In this document: piece by piece, positions 49,368 through 56,981 of the stretch
How positions within the stretch are numbered: the first letter of the stretch is position 1
Layout of the letters: each line of letters opens with the position of its first letter
DNA from: Halopseudomonas nanhaiensis
GTDB lineage: Bacteria > Pseudomonadota > Gammaproteobacteria > Pseudomonadales > Pseudomonadaceae
NCBI RefSeq assembly: GCF_020025155.1
Contig: NZ_CP073751.1
Location: 2,855,167-2,919,166, forward strand
Length of the DNA: 64,000 nt
Direction: 5' to 3'
Notes under the pieces: generated by a model
Databases searched by the model: none
What the model was told of the DNA's origin: nothing
Seen by the model: only the letters and a program-made list of their open reading frames with translations
Program-made: the position numbers and the translations under genes

Positions 49368-51086
49368 TCAGACAGGCTGCAGGTGCTTGACCATCAACTG
49401 GAGGCTTTGCTTGCCGCGGTACTCGTTGATGTCCAGGGTATAGGCGGCCAGAACCTGCCTGACGGAAGGATTGGGCCATTGCGCCGGATCAATATGAAAG
49501 GCGATGGCATCAAGCAGCTGAGCGCAGCCAGCGGGCTGCAGCACCATTTTTAGATGCCGATCGCCCACCAGACGCTGCTGGATCAGCGAAAACTCGCCGT
49601 GGAAGCCCGGCTCCGGAAAATGCTGCCCCCAGGGGCCCGCCTCGCGCAGTTGCGCGGCCAGTTCAAGAGTGAACTCGTCGGCGCACAGCTCGCCGTCGGA
49701 AAGCAGGCGTCCGGTCAGATCCTCGGCACACAGCTGTCGTCTGACCTCGGCGTCAAACGCCTGCGAAAACTGCTCGAAATGTGCCGCAGGCAAAGACAGT
49801 CCGGCCGCCATGGCATGCCCGCCGAACTTGCTGATCAAACCAGGATGGCGCGCCGCTACAGCGTCGAGCGCGTCGCGGATGTGCAACCCGGCGACTGAAC
49901 GGGCAGACCCCTTGAGCTCACCCGGCCCTGCTTCGGCAAAAGCGATCACCGGGCGGTGGTAGCGCTCCTTCAGCCGCGAGGCCAGGATGCCGATCACGCC
50001 CTGGTGCCAGTCGGGCTGAAACAGGCACAGTCCGAACGGCAGCGCCGACTCATCCACACCAGGGCGTTCCAGCAAGGCCAGCGCCTGCTGCTGCATGTCG
50101 CGCTCGATGGCCTTGCGATCGCGGTTGAGCCCATCCAGCTCGGCGGCCATGTCACGGGCCAGGCTCTCGTTTTCGGTGAGCAGACACTCTATGCCCAGGC
50201 TCATGTCGTCGAGACGACCCGCTGCATTCAGACGCGGGCCGATGATGAACCCGAGATCGGTGGATACCAGCCGCTCGGCTGGCCGGCGAGCGACGTCCAG
50301 CAGCGCACGGATGCCGGGACGGCAACGCCCGCTGCGGATCCGGCAGAGGCCTTGGTGCACCAGTATCCGGTTGTTGGCATCCAGCGGCACCACGTCGGCC
50401 ACGGTGCCGAGTGCCACCAGATCGAGCAGCTCCGCCAGATTCGGCTCGGGGCGAGACGGGCCGAACCAGCCCGCCTCTCGCAGCGAAGCCCGAAGCGCCA
50501 GCATTACATAGAAGATGACCCCGACCCCGGCGATCGCCTTGCTCGGAAATTCGCAACCCGGCTGGCTGGGATTGACGATGGCGTCAGCCTCGGGGAGCTG
50601 TGTCCCCGGAAGGTGGTGATCGGTGACCACCACCTTCAATCCAGCCGCCCGCGCCGCAGCGACGCCGTCGACGCTGGAAATGCCGTTATCGACTGTCACC
50701 AGCACCTGTGGTTGACGCTGCAGTGCTACCTCGACGATCTCGGGGGTGAGACCATAACCGTATTCAAAACGATTGGGCACCAGATAGTCGACCCGCCCCG
50801 CGCCCAGCGCCCGCAGGCCGAGCACGGCGACACAGCTGGCCGTCGCACCGTCTGCGTCGAAATCGCCAACGATGATGATCGGTTGCCTATGGGTGACCGC
50901 CTCCTGCAGCACCGCTACCGCCTGATGCATGCCCTTGAGGCGATCGAACGGCAACAGTGCCTTGACGCCGCGGTTCAATTCCTGCTCGGAACACACCCCT
51001 CGAGCTGCATACAACCGTCTCAACAGCGGAGCAATGGCACCCAGTTCGGGCAGCGCATCGGGCAGTGTTCGCGACTCGATTCGCAT
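49368..51086 (-). CDS. recJ: Single-stranded-DNA-specific exonuclease RecJ
   Basis: RecJ degrades single-stranded DNA 5' to 3' in recombination and mismatch repair. The 572-residue protein has the DHH phosphoesterase motifs IIVGDFDADGATA and VTDHHLPG, the DHHA1 domain with ISKFGGHAMAAGLSL, and a C-terminal OB-fold. The start MRIESRTL at 51086 overlaps the yaeQ stop by one base (ATGA-type coupling) and fits the usual length; an ATG seven codons upstream is less likely. Confidence 0.97.
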   Translation of the reverse strand: MRIESRTLPDALPELGAIAPLLRRLYAARGVCSEQELNRGVKALLPFDRLKGMHQAVAVLQEAVTHRQPIIIVGDFDADGATASCVAVLGLRALGAGRVDYLVPNRFEYGYGLTPEIVEVALQRQPQVLVTVDNGISSVDGVAAARAAGLKVVVTDHHLPGTQLPEADAIVNPSQPGCEFPSKAIAGVGVIFYVMLALRASLREAGWFGPSRPEPNLAELLDLVALGTVADVVPLDANNRILVHQGLCRIRSGRCRPGIRALLDVARRPAERLVSTDLGFIIGPRLNAAGRLDDMSLGIECLLTENESLARDMAAELDGLNRDRKAIERDMQQQALALLERPGVDESALPFGLCLFQPDWHQGVIGILASRLKERYHRPVIAFAEAGPGELKGSARSVAGLHIRDALDAVAARHPGLISKFGGHAMAAGLSLPAAHFEQFSQAFDAEVRRQLCAEDLTGRLLSDGELCADEFTLELAAQLREAGPWGQHFPEPGFHGEFSLIQQRLVGDRHLKMVLQPAGCAQLLDAIAFHIDPAQWPNPSVRQVLAAYTLDINEYRGKQSLQLMVKHLQPV

Positions 51087-51625
51087 CAACGCTCGCCCTG
51101 CAGCCACTCCAGTGGCAACTCATGTTGCTGCTCGGCATCGCTCACATAGAGCACGCCGTCAGTGATCATCACACCCCAGTTGATACTGCGCGGCAAGTCG
51201 AGCGACAGTGCCTCGTGCGCCTCCTGCGGCAGCGCGGCGATATGTACATTGTTCAGGCCGGCCACGGCAGGCAGCACCTTGCTGCTCCAGGCTCGGGCGT
51301 TGCCATAGACCAGCAGCGAGACCTGCTCGGCCCGCCGCGAGCACCAGGTCAGGCGGTCTGCGTCGGGCTGGCCTACCTCGATCCAGTTCACGATCCGGTC
51401 GTCCAGACTCTTGTGCCATAGCGCGGGCTCGTCGACATCGGAGAGGCCGCGACCGAAAGCAAGCCGCTCCTGATACCACAGTGCGTAGGCGAGGATGCGC
51501 GCGGTCATCCGCGGCTCGGTCTCGGAAGGATGGCGCGCCACGGTCATGCGCAGCGTCTCGTAGACGTTGCGATCGGTATCCGACAGCTCGAGGTTAACCT
51601 TGTACGGGGTCGCTTGCAGCGCCAT
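51086..51625 (-). CDS. yaeQ: YaeQ family protein
   Basis: The 179-residue protein matches YaeQ: MALQATPYKVNLELSDTDRNVYETL at the start, LAYALWYQERLAFGRGL and VLPAVAGLNNVHIAALP. The family has a PD-(D/E)XK nuclease-like fold; a link to RfaH suppression in E. coli has been disputed, and its function is not settled. It precedes recJ with a one-base overlap. The longer frame to 51775 is not supported by family length or by a ribosome site. Confidence 0.92.
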   Translation of the reverse strand: MALQATPYKVNLELSDTDRNVYETLRMTVARHPSETEPRMTARILAYALWYQERLAFGRGLSDVDEPALWHKSLDDRIVNWIEVGQPDADRLTWCSRRAEQVSLLVYGNARAWSSKVLPAVAGLNNVHIAALPQEAHEALSLDLPRSINWGVMITDGVLYVSDAEQQHELPLEWLQGER

Positions 51626-51789
51626 GTTCCACGTCTCGCTTGGCAGGGCGGCACAGTGTACCGCAGCCGCCCGAACCACCCCAGCGCCGCCGCAGTGCGA
51701 TCTATCAGAGCGGACCAATGGCCTCGCCGGTGAACCCTCGTCGGGGCAACGCGGTCCACTGAGCTTGCCCGGCATTCGAAGAGGTCCGC

Positions 51790-52911
51790 ATGTCCATGGA
51801 GTGGCTCTCCAACCTGGAAAATCCGATCCTGCGCGTACTGATTGCGGCGTCCATCGCCGTGCTGCTGTTCGGTGTGCTCGCCCGCCTGGGGCTGAAACTG
51901 CTGCGGCGTCTGACCCGACCGTTCCTGTTTCCGCGAGAGCTTACCAAGAAGACCAGCGCGCCCATCGGGCTGCTGGTACCCCTGCTGGCCCTGCAGGTGG
52001 TGTGGACCGGCTCTTCCGACGACATCCCGTTCATCGGGTTGCTACGCCACGTCACGGTACTGCTGATCATCGCCACGCTTACCTGGCTGGGCCTTCGCGC
52101 GGTGAGCGCGGTGCAGCAGGTCATAGTGCTGCTCAATCCGGTGGACATCAGTGACAACCTGCGGGCCCGGCGCATCCAGACGCAGACGCGCGTCCTGGTC
52201 AGGACGCTGTGCGTGCTGGTGATCATCTTCGGCGTGTCGAGCATGCTCATGACCTTCCCCGGCGCCAGACAGTTCGGAGCCAGCCTGCTGGCCTCGGCAG
52301 GTCTCGCCGGCCTGGCGGTCGGCTTTGCGGCGCGGCCGGTATTGGGCAATCTCATTGCAGGGCTGCAGATAGCCATCACCCAGCCGATCCGCCTGGATGA
52401 CGTGGTGATCGTCGAGAACGAGTGGGGGCGGATCGAGGAAATAACCGGTACCTACGTCGTGGTGCGCATCTGGGACAGCCGGCGGCTGGTCGTACCGCTG
52501 ACCTACTTCATCGAGAACCCGTTTCAGAACTGGACACGCCACAGCGCATCGCTGCTTGGCTCGGTGTTCTTCTGGGTGGATTATTCCCTGCCGCTGGAGC
52601 CCCTGCGCCGCGAGCTGGAACGCCTATGCGCGGAGGAGCCGGGATTATGGGACGGTGAGGTATGCGTGCTGCAGGTGACCGACTGTAACGAGCGAGCCAT
52701 GCAGCTGCGCGTGCTGGCCAGTTCCGGGGATTCCTCTCGCAACTGGGACTTGCGCTGTTATCTGCGAGAGAACCTGCTCGCCTTCATCAATCACCATCAT
52801 CCAGGGTCGCTACCGCGTCTGCGCGCCAACCTGGAAACCCGCGCGCAACCTTCGGACGCAGCGCAGCACACCAGCGAAGGACGCTTCACTGACCTGCAAC
52901 CGCCGGTCTAA
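51790..52911 (+). CDS. MscS-family mechanosensitive channel
   Basis: The 373-residue protein has about four to five membrane helices (roughly residues 12-35, 55-75, 82-102, 136-160) followed by a pore-lining TM3-like helix with GASLLASAGLAGLAVGFAARPVLGN, the Ala/Gly-rich MscS signature, and the beta-domain motif VIVENEWGRIEEITGTYVVVRIWDSRRLVVPLTYF. It would release solutes under hypo-osmotic shock. The C-terminus has a short Gln/Ser tail. Its last four bases overlap the end of the CinA-like gene on the other strand. Confidence 0.93.
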   Translation: MSMEWLSNLENPILRVLIAASIAVLLFGVLARLGLKLLRRLTRPFLFPRELTKKTSAPIGLLVPLLALQVVWTGSSDDIPFIGLLRHVTVLLIIATLTWLGLRAVSAVQQVIVLLNPVDISDNLRARRIQTQTRVLVRTLCVLVIIFGVSSMLMTFPGARQFGASLLASAGLAGLAVGFAARPVLGNLIAGLQIAITQPIRLDDVVIVENEWGRIEEITGTYVVVRIWDSRRLVVPLTYFIENPFQNWTRHSASLLGSVFFWVDYSLPLEPLRRELERLCAEEPGLWDGEVCVLQVTDCNERAMQLRVLASSGDSSRNWDLRCYLRENLLAFINHHHPGSLPRLRANLETRAQPSDAAQHTSEGRFTDLQPPV

Positions 52912-53390
52912 AAGTCGAGCATCTGGCGATGCCAGCGGGGAAGTTGCAACAACCCGTAACGGGCCGCTGCCCGGCGGACCTCGTTGCGACTCCCTTCGAA
53001 GTGCCGGGTTTCGCTGATGACCCTTTCCCGGCCGTTGATGATCGCGGCGCAACCGAAGCACACCACGCCGTCAAGCTCGTTATCGGCCTCGGCAGCACCG
53101 GTGTTCGATAGCGCCATGCTGGAGCCGCTATGGCGCAGCGCGCCGATGGCCATCTCCCGCGCTACCTCTTCACTGCACAGGCCAAACTCGTCGATCGTCT
53201 TGTAACTGACGTTAAGCAGGTCGTTCTTGGCCTCCGGCAGATAGACCACATACCCCCGCTCGAAGGCCGGCCCCACCCCGGACACATCACCCAACATCGC
53301 TGCCATCAGTCCTGCCGTACAGGATTCGGCAGTGGTGACGGAAATCTGGCGGTTAATCAAAAAACCGACTACATCTTCTATACGGACCAT
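52908..53390 (-). CDS. CinA C-terminal family protein (NMN deamidase type)
   Basis: The 160-residue protein is a stand-alone CinA C-terminal (PncC-like) domain. TTAESCTAGLMAAMLGDVSGVG is the family signature at about residues 19-40, and SNTGAAEADNELDGVVCFG replaces the usual TGIAGPGG region. PncC deamidates nicotinamide mononucleotide in NAD salvage. The altered glycine-rich loop (GAAEADNE) leaves the activity uncertain. The start at 53390 follows a GAGG ribosome site; the extension to 53468 crosses the divergent glgA promoter region and is rejected. Confidence 0.87.
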   Translation of the reverse strand: MVRIEDVVGFLINRQISVTTAESCTAGLMAAMLGDVSGVGPAFERGYVVYLPEAKNDLLNVSYKTIDEFGLCSEEVAREMAIGALRHSGSSMALSNTGAAEADNELDGVVCFGCAAIINGRERVISETRHFEGSRNEVRRAAARYGLLQLPRWHRQMLDF

Positions 53391-53483
53391 TGAATTTACC
53401 TCTGCCCTCTTTGCAGATTCAGAGATGGCGCGAAGGACCAAAGTTCCGGTCTGGAAAGACAGCTCCAAGGGCGACTGGCGCTG

Positions 53484-53511
53484 GAACTTTCGACGCGCCG
53501 GGCCGTCTGGA
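53484..53511 (+). promoter_or_regulatory. Predicted AlgU (sigma-22) promoter of the glgA-tre operon
   Basis: GAACTT (53484-53489), a 16-base spacer, and TCTGGA (53506-53511) match the AlgU consensus GAACTT-N16/17-TCTGA at all but one position. It lies 161 bases before the glgA ATG on the correct strand, in the 282-base gap between the divergent CinA-like gene and glgA. The predicted transcript start, near 53518, falls at a 16-base palindrome. Confidence 0.65.
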
Positions 53512-53517
53512 AAGTAA

Positions 53518-53533
53518 GCGAATATTAATTCGC
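53518..53533 (+). other. Palindrome at the predicted glgA transcription start
   Basis: GCGAAT-ATTA-ATTCGC forms a 6-bp stem with a 4-base loop. It lies 7 bases after the predicted AlgU -10, so it could be an operator or a 5' hairpin that protects the transcript. Confidence 0.4.
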
Positions 53534-53660
53534 AGCATCAGCTCTCCCTGTCCTAGACGCCCGCTTCAAGACGCCAGTCCCAGTGCTCAGCACCGGTCTG
53601 GCTCGAGTGCATGGGGTGCCCTCGATCGAGGTCGATTGCTGTTGGCGAGGTGTAAGTTTG

Positions 53661-53675
53661 GCGGAGGATGCTATG
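53661..53675 (+). promoter_or_regulatory. glgA ribosome-binding site with GGATG core
   Basis: GGAGG precedes the ATG at 53673 by 5 bases and fixes the start. The overlapping GGATG (53666-53670) resembles the core of the RsmA/CsrA site, which controls glycogen genes in E. coli. A repressor role here is inference only. Confidence 0.5.
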
Positions 53676-55220
53676 GGTAAAGTGGTGGCGACAGCGCAAA
53701 CCGAAGAGCTGGGCGCAATTGCGTCTCGACCTCGACTCCATGTCGAAAGTCTGCAGACGGAAAAGAAAAAAGTATTGTTCGTCACGCCCGAGTTCACCGA
53801 TCTGGTGAAGGTCGGAGGATTGGGTGACGTCTCGTCAGCCTTGCCCCGTGCGCTGGGTGAGCATCACGACATACGGCTTCTGGTGCCCGGTTACCGCGAG
53901 GTGATGGACAGCGGTATTCCGATTCGCATCGTCGGCTCGGTGCATGGTCACGCCGCGCTGCCGCCGTGCCGTATAGGCCGGATGGACCTGGATGACGGTC
54001 TAATCGTTTACATCGTGATCAGCCCCGAGTTGTACGAGCGCGATGGCACCCCGTATGGCGATAGTCAGGGCCGTGACTGGCCCGACAACCACATCCGCTT
54101 CGCCCGCCTGGGACTGACCGCAGCCGAGATCGCTGCCGGCAACGCGTCGATCAGCTGGTGTCCGGAGCTGGTGCATGCCAATGACTGGCCGTCTTCACTG
54201 GCGCCGGCATTCATGGCCTGGCGCGGCTTGCGGACCCCTTCGGTCATGACCGTGCACAATCTCTGCTACCAGGGGCTGTTCGACCCGAACTGTCTTCCGG
54301 AACTGGGACTGCCTGCCGAGCATTTCACCCCGGAAGGGTATGAATATTATGGTCAGATCTCCTTTCTCAAGGCGGGCCTGACCTGCGCAGATCACATCAC
54401 CGCCGTGAGCCGCACCTACGCTCGCGAAATCACCCAGGCGGAACACGGCTGCGGCCTCGACGGCCTCCTGCGCAAGCGGGCGGAGGACGGTCAGCTCAGC
54501 GGCATCCCCAACGGGATAGACCATACCTGGGACCCGGCCAACGACCCGCATCTGCTGTGTGGCTTCCGTGAAGGCGAGTGGGAAGGCAAGCGCGAACATG
54601 CGGCCTACGTCGAGAAGACCTTCGGCCTTGAACCGGATGACGGCCCTCTATTCGCCGTAGTCTCCCGCCTCGTGCATCAGAAGGGCATCGACCTGACGAT
54701 CGCCATTGCCGATCGGCTGGTTGAGGCCGGCGGACGCATGGCGGTGATCGGCCGCGGCGAACCCAAGCTCGAGGAAGCCATGCGTCAACTGGCCCGACGC
54801 CACCCTGGGCGCATCGGTGTGAACGTCGGCTTCAACGAAACGGACGCACGGCGCATGTTCGCCGGCAGCGATTTCCTGCTCATGCCTTCGCGCTTCGAGC
54901 CCTGCGGCCTGAGCCAGATGTACGCGCAGCGCTTCGGCTCGCTACCCATTGCCCGGCGTACTGGCGGCCTGGCCGATTCGATCGAGGACGGGGTAACCGG
55001 CTTTCTGTTCAGCGAGCCGACAGAAGCGAGTTACCTCGAGGCGGTGCTGCGCGCAGTCAACGTGCATCGCCACCCCGAACTGCTTAATGCCATGCGTCGC
55101 AAGGCCATGGGATCGCCGCTGTACTGGCAGGAGTCGGTGCAGCCCTACGACGAACTCTACAAAAGATTACTGCATGACAAGCTGCCAGCGGCGCTGGCAC
55201 GTGAAGTCGGGAGACGATGA
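53673..55220 (+). CDS. glgA: Glycogen synthase GlgA
   Basis: GlgA extends alpha-1,4-glucan from ADP-glucose. The 515-residue protein starts MGKVVATAQT and, after a variable N-terminal 35 residues, has the GT5 signature KKKVLFVTPEFTDLVKVGGLGDVSSALPRALG (the KxGGL nucleotide site), HANDWPSSLAPAF, NGIDHTWDPA and a C-terminal GT1-like half with MPSRFEPCGLSQMYAQRFG. It opens the operon; its TGA is immediately followed by the treZ ATG. The longer frame from 53583 lies within the predicted 5' leader and is rejected. Confidence 0.95.
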   Translation: MGKVVATAQTEELGAIASRPRLHVESLQTEKKKVLFVTPEFTDLVKVGGLGDVSSALPRALGEHHDIRLLVPGYREVMDSGIPIRIVGSVHGHAALPPCRIGRMDLDDGLIVYIVISPELYERDGTPYGDSQGRDWPDNHIRFARLGLTAAEIAAGNASISWCPELVHANDWPSSLAPAFMAWRGLRTPSVMTVHNLCYQGLFDPNCLPELGLPAEHFTPEGYEYYGQISFLKAGLTCADHITAVSRTYAREITQAEHGCGLDGLLRKRAEDGQLSGIPNGIDHTWDPANDPHLLCGFREGEWEGKREHAAYVEKTFGLEPDDGPLFAVVSRLVHQKGIDLTIAIADRLVEAGGRMAVIGRGEPKLEEAMRQLARRHPGRIGVNVGFNETDARRMFAGSDFLLMPSRFEPCGLSQMYAQRFGSLPIARRTGGLADSIEDGVTGFLFSEPTEASYLEAVLRAVNVHRHPELLNAMRRKAMGSPLYWQESVQPYDELYKRLLHDKLPAALAREVGRR

Positions 55221-56981
55221 ATGCCACAACAGCTGCCCAGGCACGGAGCCCATCTGCTTGACCCTCGCACTACCCGCTTCGCGCTCTGGGCACCGGATGC
55301 CCGCGAAGTATCCGTCGAACTGGACACTGGCAACATCAGCAACCTCCAACCCGGCACCGACGGCTGGTTCAGCGCGGAAGTGCCCTGCCCGGCCGGCACC
55401 GGCTATCGCTTTCTCATCGACGGCCAGCTGCGCGTGCCGGACCCCGCCTCTCGCGCGCAGATCGGTGATGTACACGGCTTCAGCAAGGTGGTCGATCACG
55501 CCGCGTTTGAATGGACTACGCAAGGCTGGAAGGGCCGCCCGTGGCACGAAACGATCATCTACGAACTGCATGCCGGCCTGCTGGGCGGCTTCTCTGGCGT
55601 CGAATCGTACCTGCCATACCTCAAGGAGCTGGGCATCACCGCCATCGAGCTGATGCCTCTAGGGGAGTTCCCTGGGGCGCGGAACTGGGGCTATGACGGG
55701 GTCCTGCCGTTTGCTCCGGAATGCTCGTATGGCTCACCGGATGACCTCAAGCGACTGGTCGACAAGGCCCACGCGCACGGACTGATGGTGTATGTCGACG
55801 TGGTCTACAACCACTTCGGTCCGGACGGCAACTACCTGCACGCCTACGCTGAAACCTTCTTCCGCGATGACATCCAGACCCCGTGGGGGCCGTCGATCGA
55901 CTTCCGGCGCGCCGAGGTCCGGGATTATTTCTGCGAAAACGCGCTGATGTGGATCATGGATTACCGTATCGACGGCCTGCGCCTGGACGCGGTGCACGCC
56001 ATCAGCGAAAAGGACTTTCTGATCGAGCTCGCGCGCCGCGTACGCGAAGCGGCTGGTCCGGAGCGGCACGTGCATCTGGTACTGGAGAACGAGGACAACA
56101 GCGCCAGCCTGCTTGAGCGCGGCTTCGACGCCCAGTGGAATGACGATGGGCACAATGTACTGCACCACCTTCTCACCGGCGAGGATGAGGGCTATTACGC
56201 GGACTTCTCCGGCGAGCCGACCTTGAAGATGGCCCGCTGCCTCGGCGAAGGGTTCATCTACCAGGGCGATAGCAATCGTCGCGGCCATGCGCGAGGTGAG
56301 GCCAGCGGTCATCTGCCGCCCTCCGCCTTTGTGCTGTTCCTGCAGAACCATGACCAGATCGGCAACCGCGCCTTCGGCGAGCGCCTGATAACGCTGGCCG
56401 ACGCCGACGCGCTGCGTGCGGCCACCGTGCTAATGCTGCTGTCGCCCATGGTGCCCCTGCTGTTCATGGGCGAGGAATGGGGCTCACGGCAACCGTTCCT
56501 GTATTTCACCGATCACAATGAAGAGCTCGCCCAGGCGGTACGTGAAGGCCGCCAACGCGAATTCTCGGAATTCGCGGTGTTCGCCGACAGGCCGGGCGGC
56601 GCCACGGTGCCGGATCCGAACGCGGTCCAGACGTTCACCAGCTCGCGCCCGGATTACGCCGGTTCGGTCGGGCAGCCGGAGTTCGAACCCTGGCGCACCC
56701 TGTATCGAGAGCTTCTGCAACTGCGCCGCGAGCAGATCATCCCGCGGCTAGCCGAGGTGCGTTCCGAAGGTGTGAAAGTCCTCGCCGACAACGCCGTGTC
56801 GGCGCGCTGGCAGCTTGCCGACGGCCGCATATTGCGTATTGACGTGAACCTCAGCGAGGCGTTCGTGACGTCCGACCCGATGCCCGAGGGGGCCGAGCCG
56901 CTGTACCTCAGCCGGGTCGACCCCGACACCGGGATGCTGTCACCCCGCAGCGTGCTCGCGCTGCTGGAGGCCCGCGGATGA
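55221..56981 (+). CDS. treZ: Malto-oligosyltrehalose trehalohydrolase TreZ
   Basis: TreZ releases trehalose from maltooligosyl-trehalose made by TreY. The 586-residue GH13 protein has an N-terminal beta-sandwich (TTRFALWAPDAREVSVEL), VYVDVVYNHFGPDGNYL, the nucleophile Asp256 in DGLRLDAVHAI, LVLENEDNSASL with the acid/base Glu, and FLQNHDQIGNRAFGERL. It begins at the base after the glgA stop and overlaps malQ by 4 bases, so the operon is translationally coupled. Confidence 0.95.
   Translation: MPQQLPRHGAHLLDPRTTRFALWAPDAREVSVELDTGNISNLQPGTDGWFSAEVPCPAGTGYRFLIDGQLRVPDPASRAQIGDVHGFSKVVDHAAFEWTTQGWKGRPWHETIIYELHAGLLGGFSGVESYLPYLKELGITAIELMPLGEFPGARNWGYDGVLPFAPECSYGSPDDLKRLVDKAHAHGLMVYVDVVYNHFGPDGNYLHAYAETFFRDDIQTPWGPSIDFRRAEVRDYFCENALMWIMDYRIDGLRLDAVHAISEKDFLIELARRVREAAGPERHVHLVLENEDNSASLLERGFDAQWNDDGHNVLHHLLTGEDEGYYADFSGEPTLKMARCLGEGFIYQGDSNRRGHARGEASGHLPPSAFVLFLQNHDQIGNRAFGERLITLADADALRAATVLMLLSPMVPLLFMGEEWGSRQPFLYFTDHNEELAQAVREGRQREFSEFAVFADRPGGATVPDPNAVQTFTSSRPDYAGSVGQPEFEPWRTLYRELLQLRREQIIPRLAEVRSEGVKVLADNAVSARWQLADGRILRIDVNLSEAFVTSDPMPEGAEPLYLSRVDPDTGMLSPRSVLALLEARG

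Noticed and set aside
53390-53680. 96-codon open frame in the CinA-glgA gap
   Set aside because: It overlaps the predicted AlgU promoter and the glgA start, with no ribosome site.
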